A DNA stretch of 41,264 bases from Bacteroidaceae bacterium (GTDB taxonomy: Bacteria > Bacteroidota > Bacteroidia > Bacteroidales > Bacteroidaceae). Below the pieces are notes generated by a model. The model was not told the origin of the DNA. It did not search any database and was given only the letters and a program-made list of their open reading frames with translations. The first letter of the stretch is position 1, and every line of letters starts with the position of its first letter. Positions 1 to 7,761 of the stretch are shown piece after piece. The stretch is from contig JAFUHF010000029.1 of assembly GCA_017468985.1 (NCBI GenBank), forward strand, positions 1 through 41,264, written 5' to 3'. Position numbers and translations under genes: made by a program.

Positions 1-732
1 AGATATTGTAAACAGAACGGTCCTAAAGACGCGGGTCACTTTGAGGAACGCGTCATGAAGGATATTCCCGACGACACCAGTTTCCTTGAGATGCTCGACA
101 TACTTAACGAGCAGCTCATCAACGACGGCAAAGAGCCCTTCGTGTTCGACCACGACTGTCGCGAAGGCATCTGCGGCATGTGCTCACTCTACATTAATGG
201 TACCCCTCATGGTAAGACCGAACGTGGAGCCACCACCTGCCAGCTCTACATGCGTCGTTTCAAGGATGGTGACGTCATCACCGTAGAACCCTGGCGCTCC
301 GCAGCATTCCCCGTAATCAAGGACTGCATGGTCAACCGCTCAGCGTTCGACCAGATACAGGCAGCCGGTGGATATACCACTATCCGCACTGGTCAGGCTC
401 AGGATGCCAACGCCATCCTCATCCCCCAGCAAAATGCCGACGAAGCCATGGACTGCGCCACCTGCATTGGTTGTGGCGCATGCGTAGCAGCATGTAAGAA
501 CGGCTCTGCCATGCTCTTCGTAAGCTCCAAGGTAAGCCAGCTGGCACTCCTGCCACAGGGACGCCCCGAGGCAGCAAAGCGCGCCAAGGCCATGGTAGCC
601 AAGATGGACGAGCTGGGCTTCGGCAACTGCACTAATACGCGTGCCTGCGAAGCTGTATGTCCCAAGAATGAGTCGATAGCCAACATTGCTCGTCTCAACC
701 GCGAGTTCCTCAAGGCAAAATTGGCTGATTAA
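1..732 (+). CDS. frdB: Fumarate reductase / succinate dehydrogenase iron-sulfur subunit, 5'-truncated
   Basis: The reading frame is open from base 1, so the gene starts left of the window; the ATG at 55 is internal. The product is the electron-transfer subunit of the fumarate reductase/succinate dehydrogenase complex, which passes electrons between the membrane cytochrome b and the flavoprotein at the inner face of the cytoplasmic membrane. Visible motifs are the [2Fe-2S] cluster motif CREGICGMC with a later single Cys (GATTC), the ferredoxin-like CIGCGACVAAC for the [4Fe-4S] cluster, and the last cysteines in CTNTRACEAVCPK for the 3Fe/4Fe cluster. In Bacteroidales this enzyme usually works as fumarate reductase in succinate-producing fermentation (family knowledge). 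The cytochrome and flavoprotein genes are expected just upstream. A strong hairpin terminator follows. The family call is secure; frd versus sdh naming is convention. Confidence 0.95.
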   Translation, partial: RYCKQNGPKDAGHFEERVMKDIPDDTSFLEMLDILNEQLINDGKEPFVFDHDCREGICGMCSLYINGTPHGKTERGATTCQLYMRRFKDGDVITVEPWRSAAFPVIKDCMVNRSAFDQIQAAGGYTTIRTGQAQDANAILIPQQNADEAMDCATCIGCGACVAACKNGSAMLFVSSKVSQLALLPQGRPEAAKRAKAMVAKMDELGFGNCTNTRACEAVCPKNESIANIARLNREFLKAKLAD

Positions 733-758
733 CATCGTTTGATTATTCTTATTTAATG

Positions 759-790
759 AAATGGCGCCACATCTCTGTGACGCCATTTTT
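759..790 (+). terminator. Rho-independent terminator after frdB
   Basis: Eight-base perfect arms AAATGGCG (759-766) and CGCCATTT (781-788), extended inward by CAC/GTG across one mismatch, followed by a short T run. It lies 27 bases after the frdB stop. The remaining gene-free bases to 998 show no other convincing element. Confidence 0.8.
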
Positions 791-998
791 ATTGGTTCAT
801 GAGGCCTTTCTTAGGTCTTGCGCTCATCCGATAGTTTATTTCCATTATTAAAATAGATAGCATCAAAACCTCGAGATTTCAGTACACACATTCATCACCT
901 GAAAACCTCTGCGGAAAATGCGACGCAATGCGTGCGGCAGGATTTCCAAGGCTTTTCTCACCCCCAAACGGATGAACGATGAAAAAATGTTTTTCTTT

Positions 999-2273
999 TC
1001 ATTCCATAGGTTGAGAATACGGACGCGTCATGATTTCGCACAAGCGGTCTTGGAAGGCACGTGCCGTGGCATGAGTGCGGATGCCCTGATTGAGAATGCA
1101 GAAGCAAAGCTGATGGCCATTGGCTGCCGTAGCATAACCGGCCAGTGTGCTTACACTCCTGAGGGTACCCGTCTTGGCATGCACATTTCCTTCGGCTGAA
1201 GTTTGCCACATCCTGCGCTCCAATGTGCCATCCTCTCCGGCAATGGGGAGGGCCGGAAAAAGATGCTCGAAGATTTCTTCCTTGCTGTAGGCATAGCGCA
1301 GCAGTGTTACGATTTCCTCAGCCGTTACATAGTTGTAGAGCGAAAGTCCGGAACCGTCTGCCACATTATAATCATCGGGCTTCAGGCCGATGGAGCGCAA
1401 CAGCTGTTCCACCTTTCCGGCCGAAACGCGTGCAGAAGGGTAGGGCGGACCGTCCTTGACGCCTAACTGGTAGAACAAAGCTTCGGCATAGAGGTTATTG
1501 CTGTTTTTGAGCAAGGGCATCAGGATTTGATCTACCGTGTGAACCCTCACGCTGAGTTGCCTCACGCTGTCCATGGGAACTATTTTCTCGGTGTAGGTCT
1601 GCGGATGGAGAATGCCGCTATCGTCAAGGCGCTCATAGAAACGCTTCATGAATATGTCCTTCCCGTTATAGAGCAAGGGACGGAGCAGACGCTCATCGTC
1701 GTCCCAGCACCAGCCTTCGCCCCACTTGAGCGTGTCTTTCAGCGACATGTCGGAGTAAACCTGCCCATCTATCTCTTTGATGCCCATCAATGCCAACGTA
1801 TCGATAAATGCCTCCATGTCGTAGGCATCAAACGTGGGGTCGAAACCTCCCTTCATATACAGGTCGCCGTGCAAAACGCTATCGGAAACCTCACCCGATG
1901 CATACATCCGCGTTTGAAACTGAAACGAGCCTCCCAGTTCCGTGAGGGCCGTAACTGTTGTGAGCAGTTTCTGAACTGAGGCCGGACGCAGCAGCTGCAA
2001 ACGCCCACGATCGTAAACGATGGAATCGGCCGTAATGTCATATACCAGAAATCCCAGTTGGCTATATGTAAGCATCTCATCAAAAGCGATGGCCTGATCC
2101 AGCGCGTGTTGCATGTTTTGTGGCCATGGCAGAACGACGCTCTCCTCAGGAGCAATTTCTAGTGAATATTCGTCTGGCTCCTGGGCGCTCAGCCCTGACT
2201 GACAAAACAGCAACATGATAATAAAAAGCCCTCGCAGGCTCCTATGCTTGGAAATCGTTCGTAGAGTTTTCAT
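999..2273 (-). CDS. dacB: D-alanyl-D-alanine carboxypeptidase/endopeptidase, PBP4 (S13) family
   Basis: This 424-residue exported protein trims or cleaves peptide cross-links in peptidoglycan in the periplasm. It has a signal peptide (about residues 1-30, ending GLSAQ). The three penicillin-binding motifs are present in order: SVQK at 99-102 (catalytic Ser99 and Lys102), SNN at 258-260 and KTG at 367-369. The wide spacing between SxxK and SxN fits the extra domains inserted in class C PBPs of the DacB type; total length is slightly below the 470-480 residues of E. coli PBP4. The start codon at 2273 is preceded by a good divergent promoter at 2298-2326. It is transcribed away from nadB, with no obvious operon partner. 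The assignment is firm; carboxypeptidase versus endopeptidase preference cannot be read from sequence. Confidence 0.93.
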   Translation of the reverse strand: MKTLRTISKHRSLRGLFIIMLLFCQSGLSAQEPDEYSLEIAPEESVVLPWPQNMQHALDQAIAFDEMLTYSQLGFLVYDITADSIVYDRGRLQLLRPASVQKLLTTVTALTELGGSFQFQTRMYASGEVSDSVLHGDLYMKGGFDPTFDAYDMEAFIDTLALMGIKEIDGQVYSDMSLKDTLKWGEGWCWDDDERLLRPLLYNGKDIFMKRFYERLDDSGILHPQTYTEKIVPMDSVRQLSVRVHTVDQILMPLLKNSNNLYAEALFYQLGVKDGPPYPSARVSAGKVEQLLRSIGLKPDDYNVADGSGLSLYNYVTAEEIVTLLRYAYSKEEIFEHLFPALPIAGEDGTLERRMWQTSAEGNVHAKTGTLRSVSTLAGYATAANGHQLCFCILNQGIRTHATARAFQDRLCEIMTRPYSQPME

Positions 2274-2297
2274 CGATAATAGTTAATGACTTCTCTG

Positions 2298-2326
2298 CAA
2301 AATTATAAAAAAGCACTTTCGTCAAA
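2298..2326 (-). promoter_or_regulatory. Promoter of dacB
   Basis: On the minus strand TTTG (2323-2326) and TAATTTTG (2298-2305) are separated by 17 bases and match the Bacteroidetes -33/-7 consensus; the dacB start codon lies 25 bases downstream of the -7 box. Confidence 0.6.
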
Positions 2327-2348
2327 CGCATTTGCGCCTGACTTTTTG

Positions 2349-2356
2349 TATTTTTG
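2349..2356 (+). promoter_or_regulatory. -7 promoter element of nadB
   Basis: TATTTTTG matches TAnnTTTG exactly and sits 20 bases before the ATG at 2376. No well-spaced -33 TTTG is visible. Because the element lies downstream of the alternative ATG at 2286, it argues that 2376 is the true start of nadB. Confidence 0.55.
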
Positions 2357-2375
2357 CCACAAAATTACTGAAAAC

Positions 2376-3965
2376 ATGATCAGAAAATTTGATTTCCTCG
2401 TAATCGGTTCCGGAGTGGCTGGTATGTCGTATGCACTCCAAGTGGCCCGAGCCGGTAAGGGCAAGGTGGCCCTCGTTTGCAAAACAACTATTGACGAAGC
2501 CAACACGGCCAAGGCCCAGGGTGGCGTTGCCGCCGTGACAAATCTTGAAGTAGACAACTTTGAAAAGCATATTCAGGACACGATGGTGGCCGGCGATTAC
2601 ATCAGCGACCCTGCCGCCGTGCGTCAGGTGGTGGAACAGGCCCCTGCCGGCATCAGGCGACTGGTGGAATGGGGCGTGAACTTCGACAAAAAAGAAGACG
2701 GTACGTTCGATCTGCACCGTGAGGGCGGCCATTCGGAGTTCCGCATTCTGCACCATGCCGACGATTCCGGTTTCGAGATTCAGCGCGGACTGATTGAAGC
2801 CGTGAGGCGCGAGCCTAACATTACCATTCTGGAACATCACTTCGCGGTAGAAATCATCACGCAGCACCATCTGGGCGTGGAAGTGACGCGACGCACGCCC
2901 GACATAGAATGCTACGGAGCCTACATCTTGGATCCTGATACGGGCAAGGTGGACACCTTCCTCTCCAAGGTCACCCTTCTGGCCACGGGAGGCATCGGGG
3001 CTATCTACAGCAGTACCACGAATCCCAACATTGCCACGGGCGACGGCATAGCCATGGCCTATCGTGCCAAGGCCACGGTGAAGGACATGGAATTCGTGCA
3101 ATTCCATCCCACCGCCCTCTACTGTCCGGGCGAAACCCATCCTGCTTACCTCATCACGGAAGCCATGCGTGGCTACGGCGGCATCTTGCGCCTGCCCAGC
3201 GGTGCGGAGTTCATGCAGAAGTACGACAAGCGTCTTTCACTGGCTCCGCGCGACATCGTGGCGCATGCCATCGACAAGGAAATGAAGATTCACGGCCTGG
3301 ACCACGTATGTTTGGACGTTACCCACAAGGATCCGGAAGAAACGAAGCATCACTTCCCCAATATCTATCAGAAGTGCCTCTCCATCGGCATTGACATCAC
3401 GAAGGAATATATTCCCGTTTGCCCCTGCGCCCACTATTTGTGCGGCGGCATTCTGGTAGATCTCAATGCCCAGAGCTCCATTCACCGTCTCTACGCCGTG
3501 GGCGAATGCTCATGCACCGGCCTTCATGGCGGCAACCGTCTGGCTTCCAACTCGCTGATTGAAGCTGTTGTTTATGCCGACGCAGCCGCGAAGCACAGTC
3601 TGAGCGTTGTTGAAAACTATTCCTTCAACGACGCCATTCCGGAATGGACCGACGAAGGCACCATGACAAACGAGGAGAAGGTGCTTATCAAGCAAGACAT
3701 GCGCGAAGTGGGACAAACCATGTCTAACTACGTGGGCATCGTTCGCAGCGACTTGCGCCTGCACCGTGCATGGACGCGCCTTGACCTGCTTTACGAGGAG
3801 ACCGAGGAGCTCTTTAAGCGCGTAAAAGCCACGCCCGACATTTGCGAACTGCGCAATGCCATCAACGTTGGCTATCTCGTAACGCGCCAGGCCATAGAGC
3901 GCAAGGAAAGCCGCGGCTTGCACTACACCATTGACTATCCGAAGCACGCTTACGACTACAAATAA
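2376..3965 (+). CDS. nadB: L-aspartate oxidase
   Basis: This flavoprotein oxidises L-aspartate to iminoaspartate, the first step of de novo NAD synthesis, in the cytoplasm; fumarate can serve as electron acceptor in anaerobes (family knowledge). The 529-residue product begins with the Rossmann FAD motif GSGVAG (11-16), carries the substrate-region signature HREGGHSEFRILHHAD, and near the C-terminal side of the FAD domain GLHGGNRLASNSLIEA, typical of the FrdA/SdhA/NadB family. Length matches NadB rather than the longer FrdA/SdhA. The frame is open back to an ATG at 2286, but the family N-terminus and the promoter at 2349 favour 2376. No nadA or nadC is adjacent in this window. A strong bidirectional terminator follows. 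Confidence 0.94.
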   Translation: MIRKFDFLVIGSGVAGMSYALQVARAGKGKVALVCKTTIDEANTAKAQGGVAAVTNLEVDNFEKHIQDTMVAGDYISDPAAVRQVVEQAPAGIRRLVEWGVNFDKKEDGTFDLHREGGHSEFRILHHADDSGFEIQRGLIEAVRREPNITILEHHFAVEIITQHHLGVEVTRRTPDIECYGAYILDPDTGKVDTFLSKVTLLATGGIGAIYSSTTNPNIATGDGIAMAYRAKATVKDMEFVQFHPTALYCPGETHPAYLITEAMRGYGGILRLPSGAEFMQKYDKRLSLAPRDIVAHAIDKEMKIHGLDHVCLDVTHKDPEETKHHFPNIYQKCLSIGIDITKEYIPVCPCAHYLCGGILVDLNAQSSIHRLYAVGECSCTGLHGGNRLASNSLIEAVVYADAAAKHSLSVVENYSFNDAIPEWTDEGTMTNEEKVLIKQDMREVGQTMSNYVGIVRSDLRLHRAWTRLDLLYEETEELFKRVKATPDICELRNAINVGYLVTRQAIERKESRGLHYTIDYPKHAYDYK

Positions 3966-3983
3966 CCGTTCTTTGAGCATCAG

Positions 3984-4024
3984 AAAAGGAGAATTGGCCG
4001 CTCCAAATGGCCAATTCTCCTTTT
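3984..4024. terminator. Bidirectional terminator between nadB and the TonB receptor gene
   Basis: A perfect 16-base inverted repeat: AAAAGGAGAATTGGCC at 3984-3999 and its complement at 4009-4024, with a 9-base loop. The outer A/T runs give a T tract in both directions. It separates two convergent genes. Confidence 0.9.
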
Positions 4025-4027
4025 GTT

Positions 4028-6334
4028 TTACAGCTCTATCGGCACTACGAGCTTGAGGGTAAAGTTGCGCCCCATGTCCGAAATGCCTTGGCGGCCGGCC
4101 ACGGGATTGTAGCCGGCATATTTCAGGCGGCTCAGGTGGTTCTGGTAGGCTTTATTGGTAATATTCGAGCCCATCAGGAAGAGGGAGCATACGCGACGGT
4201 GGCGATGCATGAAGTCAGTGCCGATGCTCAGGCCAAGGAGGCCGTAATCCGACGTAGCCGTTTCGGTGCCGCCCTTGGCGTAGAAATGATCCTGCCGGAA
4301 GTTATACTCCAGGTTGAGCGACACGTAGCTGTTGTTGAGCACGCGGCCGTCGCGCACGAGGTCGTAGCGCACTTCCGTCATGATTCGCGGTGCCGGCGTG
4401 AAGGGCAGATAGCGCGAATCGCGATTTTGGTGAAGCTGCAAGGCGTTTACGTAACTGAAACTGCCGCCCATGTGTAACCCCTCTACGGGATGCACGTCGA
4501 GACTCACTTCACCGCCATAAAGCCGCGCATTGCCGGAAGTGTAGGCGTAGGTAGGCTGACCATCGTTCATGACGGGAAGCCCTGCAGCGTCGGTCAGGCG
4601 ATGGGCGTAGATGAAGTGGTCCACCTGATTGTGAAACAGCGACACTTGCGCCGATACAGTGGCCGTGGAGTAATCCATTCCGAGGTCGGCCTGCCAGTTG
4701 CTTTCTGCGCTAAGCTGCGGATTTCCCTGTTCGTACCTGAAGGTACCCTCATGAATGCCGTTCGACGACAACTCGATCACGTTGGGCGCCCTGAAGCCTC
4801 TGGAAAGGTTGACGCGCAGATTGCTTTGGGGCGAAAGGTGGTAAATGCCGCCCACGCTTCCCGTGAAGGAAGTGAAATTGCGGTGGAAGCGACTGAAGCG
4901 CAAGTGGCCTTCATCCCACAGCTCGTTGCTCTTGAAATGGCGATGGTCGGCTCGCACTCCTCCGCTCCAATCCCAACGGCCGAGGCTCTTGCCCAGCGTG
5001 GCAAAGAGACCCACGTCGGTCAGGCGATAATCGGGTATCAGAAATTCGTCACCGCGATTTCCCGAGTGCTGCAGCATACCGTTGGTTCCGGCGGCCAGGG
5101 TCCAGCCGTCATGCTCAGCCATCTGATAGCTCAGGTTGTAGCCCACCGTTCGCAGCATGAGTTGCAAGCCGGCTTCCTCCTCGGCTTCCTCGTACTCCTT
5201 GCGGTTGTTCTGCTGATAGGAAAGGAGGGCTTTCACGCTGCCACGGCGCAGGTACAGTGCATTGTCGAGCACGACCTTGGCATGGCGTATAGTCTGATAG
5301 GGCATCAGGTGGCCGTAGTGCTTGGAGCCCGGAGGCGTATTGTCGTCCAGTTCCACAATGCCTGGCTGTTGCTCGACAAGGCTCATGTTCAGATGCGAGA
5401 ATCCCCACTTGCGGTTCGTCCCCATCATGCCTGAGAGCGCTTTTTCTCCCAAGCCGGAATTATATACGTATCCGTCGCGGCTGTTTTTATAGACGTGGGC
5501 ATCCTTTGCGCTTCCCCTGAGCCTCCAGAGCCATCCGCTATGGTTGCCGGCGGCGTGGGCCGCCAGACTGCGCAGGCCGTTGTTGGTCTGATACTCTGAC
5601 GCCACGCCTGCGTTCACATGGCCTTCTGCCGCGGCAGGCTCATCTTCGAATATCACCACTCCAGCAATGGCGTCAGAGCCGTACATCAGGCTGGCCGGCC
5701 CCTTAAGAATGCGCGCGGCATGTACTGAGGAGGCATCGATCTCTACGCCATGCTCGTCGCCCCACTGCTGACCCTCTTGGCGCACGCCGTTGTGGACCAC
5801 CACCACGCGGTTGTAGCCCAAACCGCGTATGACGGGCTTGGAGATGCTGCTGCCCGTGGTGATCTGCGCCATGCCCGGCTCGCGCGCCAGGGCGTCAATC
5901 ACGTTGCTCGACGCTCGCATTTCCATGTCGCGATGCGAAACAAACGAAATGGGCGATGCCAGGTTCTTCAGCATTCCGTTGCCGGAATAGCCCTTTACGA
6001 CCACCTCACCCAGCCGGGCGCTGTTTTCCTGCATCAGGAAGTCCTGCCTGTCCGTGGTGCGCAAATCGAGGTCGCGCACAATGGTCTGGTGGCCTACGAG
6101 GCTCACCTGCACCATGCTCTTCAGGCCGGGCAGTTCTTTAATGACGTAATGCCCGTCGGCATCGGTGATACCTCCTTTTTTGAGTTCCGGAAAGTAGACC
6201 ACCACGCCCTGCAGGGGCAAACCGCTGATGGAATCCTTCACCACTCCCTCTAATGCCGTATGCCGTACGGCTGCGAATGTTGCTTGCGAGAGGTATAGGC
6301 ACAGCAACATCGTTATGAAACGAACGTTTTTCAT
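4028..6334 (-). CDS. TonB-dependent outer-membrane receptor (possible metal/metallophore uptake)
   Basis: This 768-residue outer-membrane receptor imports a ligand using energy from TonB. A signal peptide (1-22) is followed by a carboxypeptidase-regulatory-like beta domain (about 28-105, EGVVKDSISGLPLQGVVVYF) usual in Bacteroidetes receptors, then a plug domain (about 115-230, with IDALAREPGMAQITTG and ILKGPASLMYGSDAIAGVV) and a C-terminal beta-barrel ending in an aromatic/hydrophobic strand. A loop in the plug reads GDEHGVEIDASSVHAARI. The protein is shorter than SusC-type receptors (about 1000 residues) and has no SusD partner, so a glycan role is unlikely; it looks more like siderophore, cobalamin or zinc receptors. 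The gene is the last of a probable three-gene operon with a small His/Cys-paired membrane protein and an AraC-like regulator, which is why I suggest a metal; that is inference. Confidence 0.88.
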   Translation of the reverse strand: MKNVRFITMLLCLYLSQATFAAVRHTALEGVVKDSISGLPLQGVVVYFPELKKGGITDADGHYVIKELPGLKSMVQVSLVGHQTIVRDLDLRTTDRQDFLMQENSARLGEVVVKGYSGNGMLKNLASPISFVSHRDMEMRASSNVIDALAREPGMAQITTGSSISKPVIRGLGYNRVVVVHNGVRQEGQQWGDEHGVEIDASSVHAARILKGPASLMYGSDAIAGVVIFEDEPAAAEGHVNAGVASEYQTNNGLRSLAAHAAGNHSGWLWRLRGSAKDAHVYKNSRDGYVYNSGLGEKALSGMMGTNRKWGFSHLNMSLVEQQPGIVELDDNTPPGSKHYGHLMPYQTIRHAKVVLDNALYLRRGSVKALLSYQQNNRKEYEEAEEEAGLQLMLRTVGYNLSYQMAEHDGWTLAAGTNGMLQHSGNRGDEFLIPDYRLTDVGLFATLGKSLGRWDWSGGVRADHRHFKSNELWDEGHLRFSRFHRNFTSFTGSVGGIYHLSPQSNLRVNLSRGFRAPNVIELSSNGIHEGTFRYEQGNPQLSAESNWQADLGMDYSTATVSAQVSLFHNQVDHFIYAHRLTDAAGLPVMNDGQPTYAYTSGNARLYGGEVSLDVHPVEGLHMGGSFSYVNALQLHQNRDSRYLPFTPAPRIMTEVRYDLVRDGRVLNNSYVSLNLEYNFRQDHFYAKGGTETATSDYGLLGLSIGTDFMHRHRRVCSLFLMGSNITNKAYQNHLSRLKYAGYNPVAGRQGISDMGRNFTLKLVVPIEL

Positions 6335-6379
6335 TCTGCTTTGAATTAAGAATAAGGTGAAACTTGTTTACCTGATAAC

Positions 6380-6739
6380 TCACAAAACAGCATGAAAGGG
6401 TGGGGCTCTGGGTGACCGAAGATTTAGGGATTGAACAATGATGTGGGCGCCCCGATGGCCATTCTTCCGGCATGCCGCCCTCTGCATGGGACTCAGCATG
6501 CCTGCCACGGGCACGATGAATACGAGGCTCAGAAACTGACAGACCAGACACTCCGACCATCCGCCTGCGTCGGTGCTGAGGTGGCCGCTGTGGGGCACTC
6601 CCGTGGAGCAGTCAACGCAAATCGCGGCCGGTCCGGGCAGCTGCGGCTCGTGCAGATGGAAAGTGCGTGCCGCCAGTATTGAAATGAAGATCAATAACAG
6701 CAGCCGCGCATAGGCCTGATGTCTGCTTTTCAACGTCAT
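6380..6739 (-). CDS. Small membrane or exported protein with paired His and Cys motifs, unknown function
   Basis: I do not recognise a named family with certainty. The 119-residue product has a hydrophobic N-terminal segment (about residues 12-25), followed by HLHEP, CVDC, HSGHL and CLVC, then a second hydrophobic stretch (about 82-102, FLSLVFIVPVAGML). Such paired His/Cys in a short exported or membrane protein suggests metal binding. It ends 45 bases before the TonB receptor gene and starts 45 bases after the stop of the AraC-like gene, all on one strand, so it is probably co-transcribed. Similar small proteins are found beside metal-related TonB receptors in Bacteroidetes (from memory, not checked). 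Longer overlapping frames on either strand lack signal-peptide character and look like shadows. Confidence 0.6.
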   Translation of the reverse strand: MTLKSRHQAYARLLLLIFISILAARTFHLHEPQLPGPAAICVDCSTGVPHSGHLSTDAGGWSECLVCQFLSLVFIVPVAGMLSPMQRAACRKNGHRGAHIIVQSLNLRSPRAPPFHAVL

Positions 6740-6784
6740 GCGTCTTTCCTCTGGTCTGCGGTGGGTGTTTCGGGTTTTACGGAG

Positions 6785-7333
6785 TCAGAGTTTATAGCGG
6801 TCCAGGTCGCCTTCGTAGCGCAAATAGCGGCGGCGCTCGGAGCCCGACATGTCATAGTCGCGTCGCAGGGCGAGGTACATGTTGTTGGGCGAACCGAGAC
6901 CTGAGCGCCGGGCCACCTGGTCATAGCCCAGGTCGGTGAAGCGCAGCAAATCGTCCACGAGCCTCATCTGATAGAGCTGGCGAAAGCGCATGCACTTCAT
7001 GCCGGTCAGGATGAACACCAGCACCGACACCTCTTCCGTGGTCAGTCCATGGCCTTCGGCAAAGGTCTGCATGTTGGAGCCGCCGCCGGCCAGGAAGCGC
7101 AACAGGTCGTCCATCACATGGATGCCGGTAGGCTCCATGTTGCGCTCTACGGGCACGTACTTCCAGTGGCCGTCCTTGTCATACTCCTTCTTCTGAGTGA
7201 AGGGCGTGATGTAAAGGTCGTCAATGGTGAACTGAGGCTTGGATTTCAGTTTGTGCTTCTTGACGATGCGCGGTTCGTCACTCAGGGAACGGGAGTGCTC
7301 GTTGCGCGTTTTCCAAGAATTGCCTGTAGCCAT
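6785..7333 (-). CDS. AraC-like helix-turn-helix protein without a ligand-binding domain
   Basis: The 182-residue product carries a divergent AraC-type DNA-binding domain in its C-terminal half: a first HTH-like segment (MQTFAEGHGLTTEEVSVLV) and a second one (LLRFTDLGYDQVARRSGLGS, then NNMYLALRRDY and SGSERR), matching the layout of AraC/XylS C-terminal domains. The N-terminal part is short, basic and shows no sugar-binding cupin or receiver domain, so it would act as a stand-alone DNA binder. The frame is open to an ATG at 7417, but a -7 element at 7357-7364 lies inside that extension, so the ATG at 7333 is chosen. It leads the small-protein/TonB receptor operon and diverges from the aldolase operon, with a palindrome cluster between them that could hold its operators (inference). 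Confidence 0.7.
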   Translation of the reverse strand: MATGNSWKTRNEHSRSLSDEPRIVKKHKLKSKPQFTIDDLYITPFTQKKEYDKDGHWKYVPVERNMEPTGIHVMDDLLRFLAGGGSNMQTFAEGHGLTTEEVSVLVFILTGMKCMRFRQLYQMRLVDDLLRFTDLGYDQVARRSGLGSPNNMYLALRRDYDMSGSERRRYLRYEGDLDRYKL

Positions 7334-7356
7334 GATGTTACTCTTGTAATGAGTTG

Positions 7357-7364
7357 CGAAGTTA
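7357..7364 (-). promoter_or_regulatory. -7 element of the AraC-like/TonB receptor operon
   Basis: TAACTTCG on the minus strand is one base from the TAnnTTTG consensus and lies 23 bases upstream of the start codon at 7333. Confidence 0.45.
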
Positions 7365-7414
7365 GTCATTTTTTCAGAAACGAGAAAAACGGAGTATGAA
7401 AAACGCTGTAGAAA

Positions 7415-7565
7415 CATTCTCGCATGGCATGAAAGAATGATTCGTCAACGGAAAATCATTCTTTCATGGAACGTAACAATAATTATACTAAAGCATAAAC
7501 ACAATTACATAGCATGAGAGAATAATTCTTCTATGAAAAATCATTCTTGCGTGCTACGCAAGAAT
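7415..7565. repeat. Cluster of inverted and direct copies of a CATTCTnnCATG-like motif
   Basis: In about 150 bases: CATTCTCGCATG (7415-7426); a perfect 15-base inverted repeat CATGAAAGAATGATT (7428-7442) with AATCATTCTTTCATG (7454-7468); CATGAGAGAAT (7513-7523) facing ATTCTTCTATG (7525-7535); and a 10-base hairpin ATTCTTGCGT/ACGCAAGAAT (7543-7552, 7556-7565). They lie between two divergent transcription units, 160 or more bases upstream of the aldolase promoter. Operators or structured DNA are possible; the function is unknown. The rest of the gene-free stretch 7334-7761 holds the two promoters. Confidence 0.75.
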
Positions 7566-7724
7566 ATTTCTGCAATGGATTTTCGCCCGTACCACTGTTG
7601 CATTTCCGAAAAACAAGACCACCAGGCACAAACAAGATGTGGAAAGCCAAAGTTTTAACTATTTTATAAAGTTTCTTTTCATTATTTATGAAACAGAACC
7701 GTAACTTGTTCCCAATATTCCTAT

Positions 7725-7732
7725 TAACTTTG
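7725..7732 (+). promoter_or_regulatory. -7 element of the aldolase-kinase-isomerase-GH92 operon
   Basis: TAACTTTG matches TAnnTTTG exactly, 29 bases before the aldolase ATG. A TTG at 7706-7708 is spaced somewhat short (16 bases) for a -33 element. Confidence 0.7.
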
Positions 7733-7761
7733 CGAAAAGTAAATCCAAAATCAGTAACAAC

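Noticed and set aside
2286-2375. N-terminal extension of NadB from the upstream ATG
   Set aside because: The family starts just before the FAD motif at 2376, and a consensus -7 box (2349-2356) lies inside the extension.
7334-7417. N-terminal extension of the AraC-like protein
   Set aside because: The extension covers the likely promoter, and its residues look like translated non-coding DNA.
7415-7523. Invertible (phase-variable) promoter flanked by inverted repeats
   Set aside because: The facing repeats are short and imperfect, no TAnnTTTG element lies between them, and no invertase gene is nearby.
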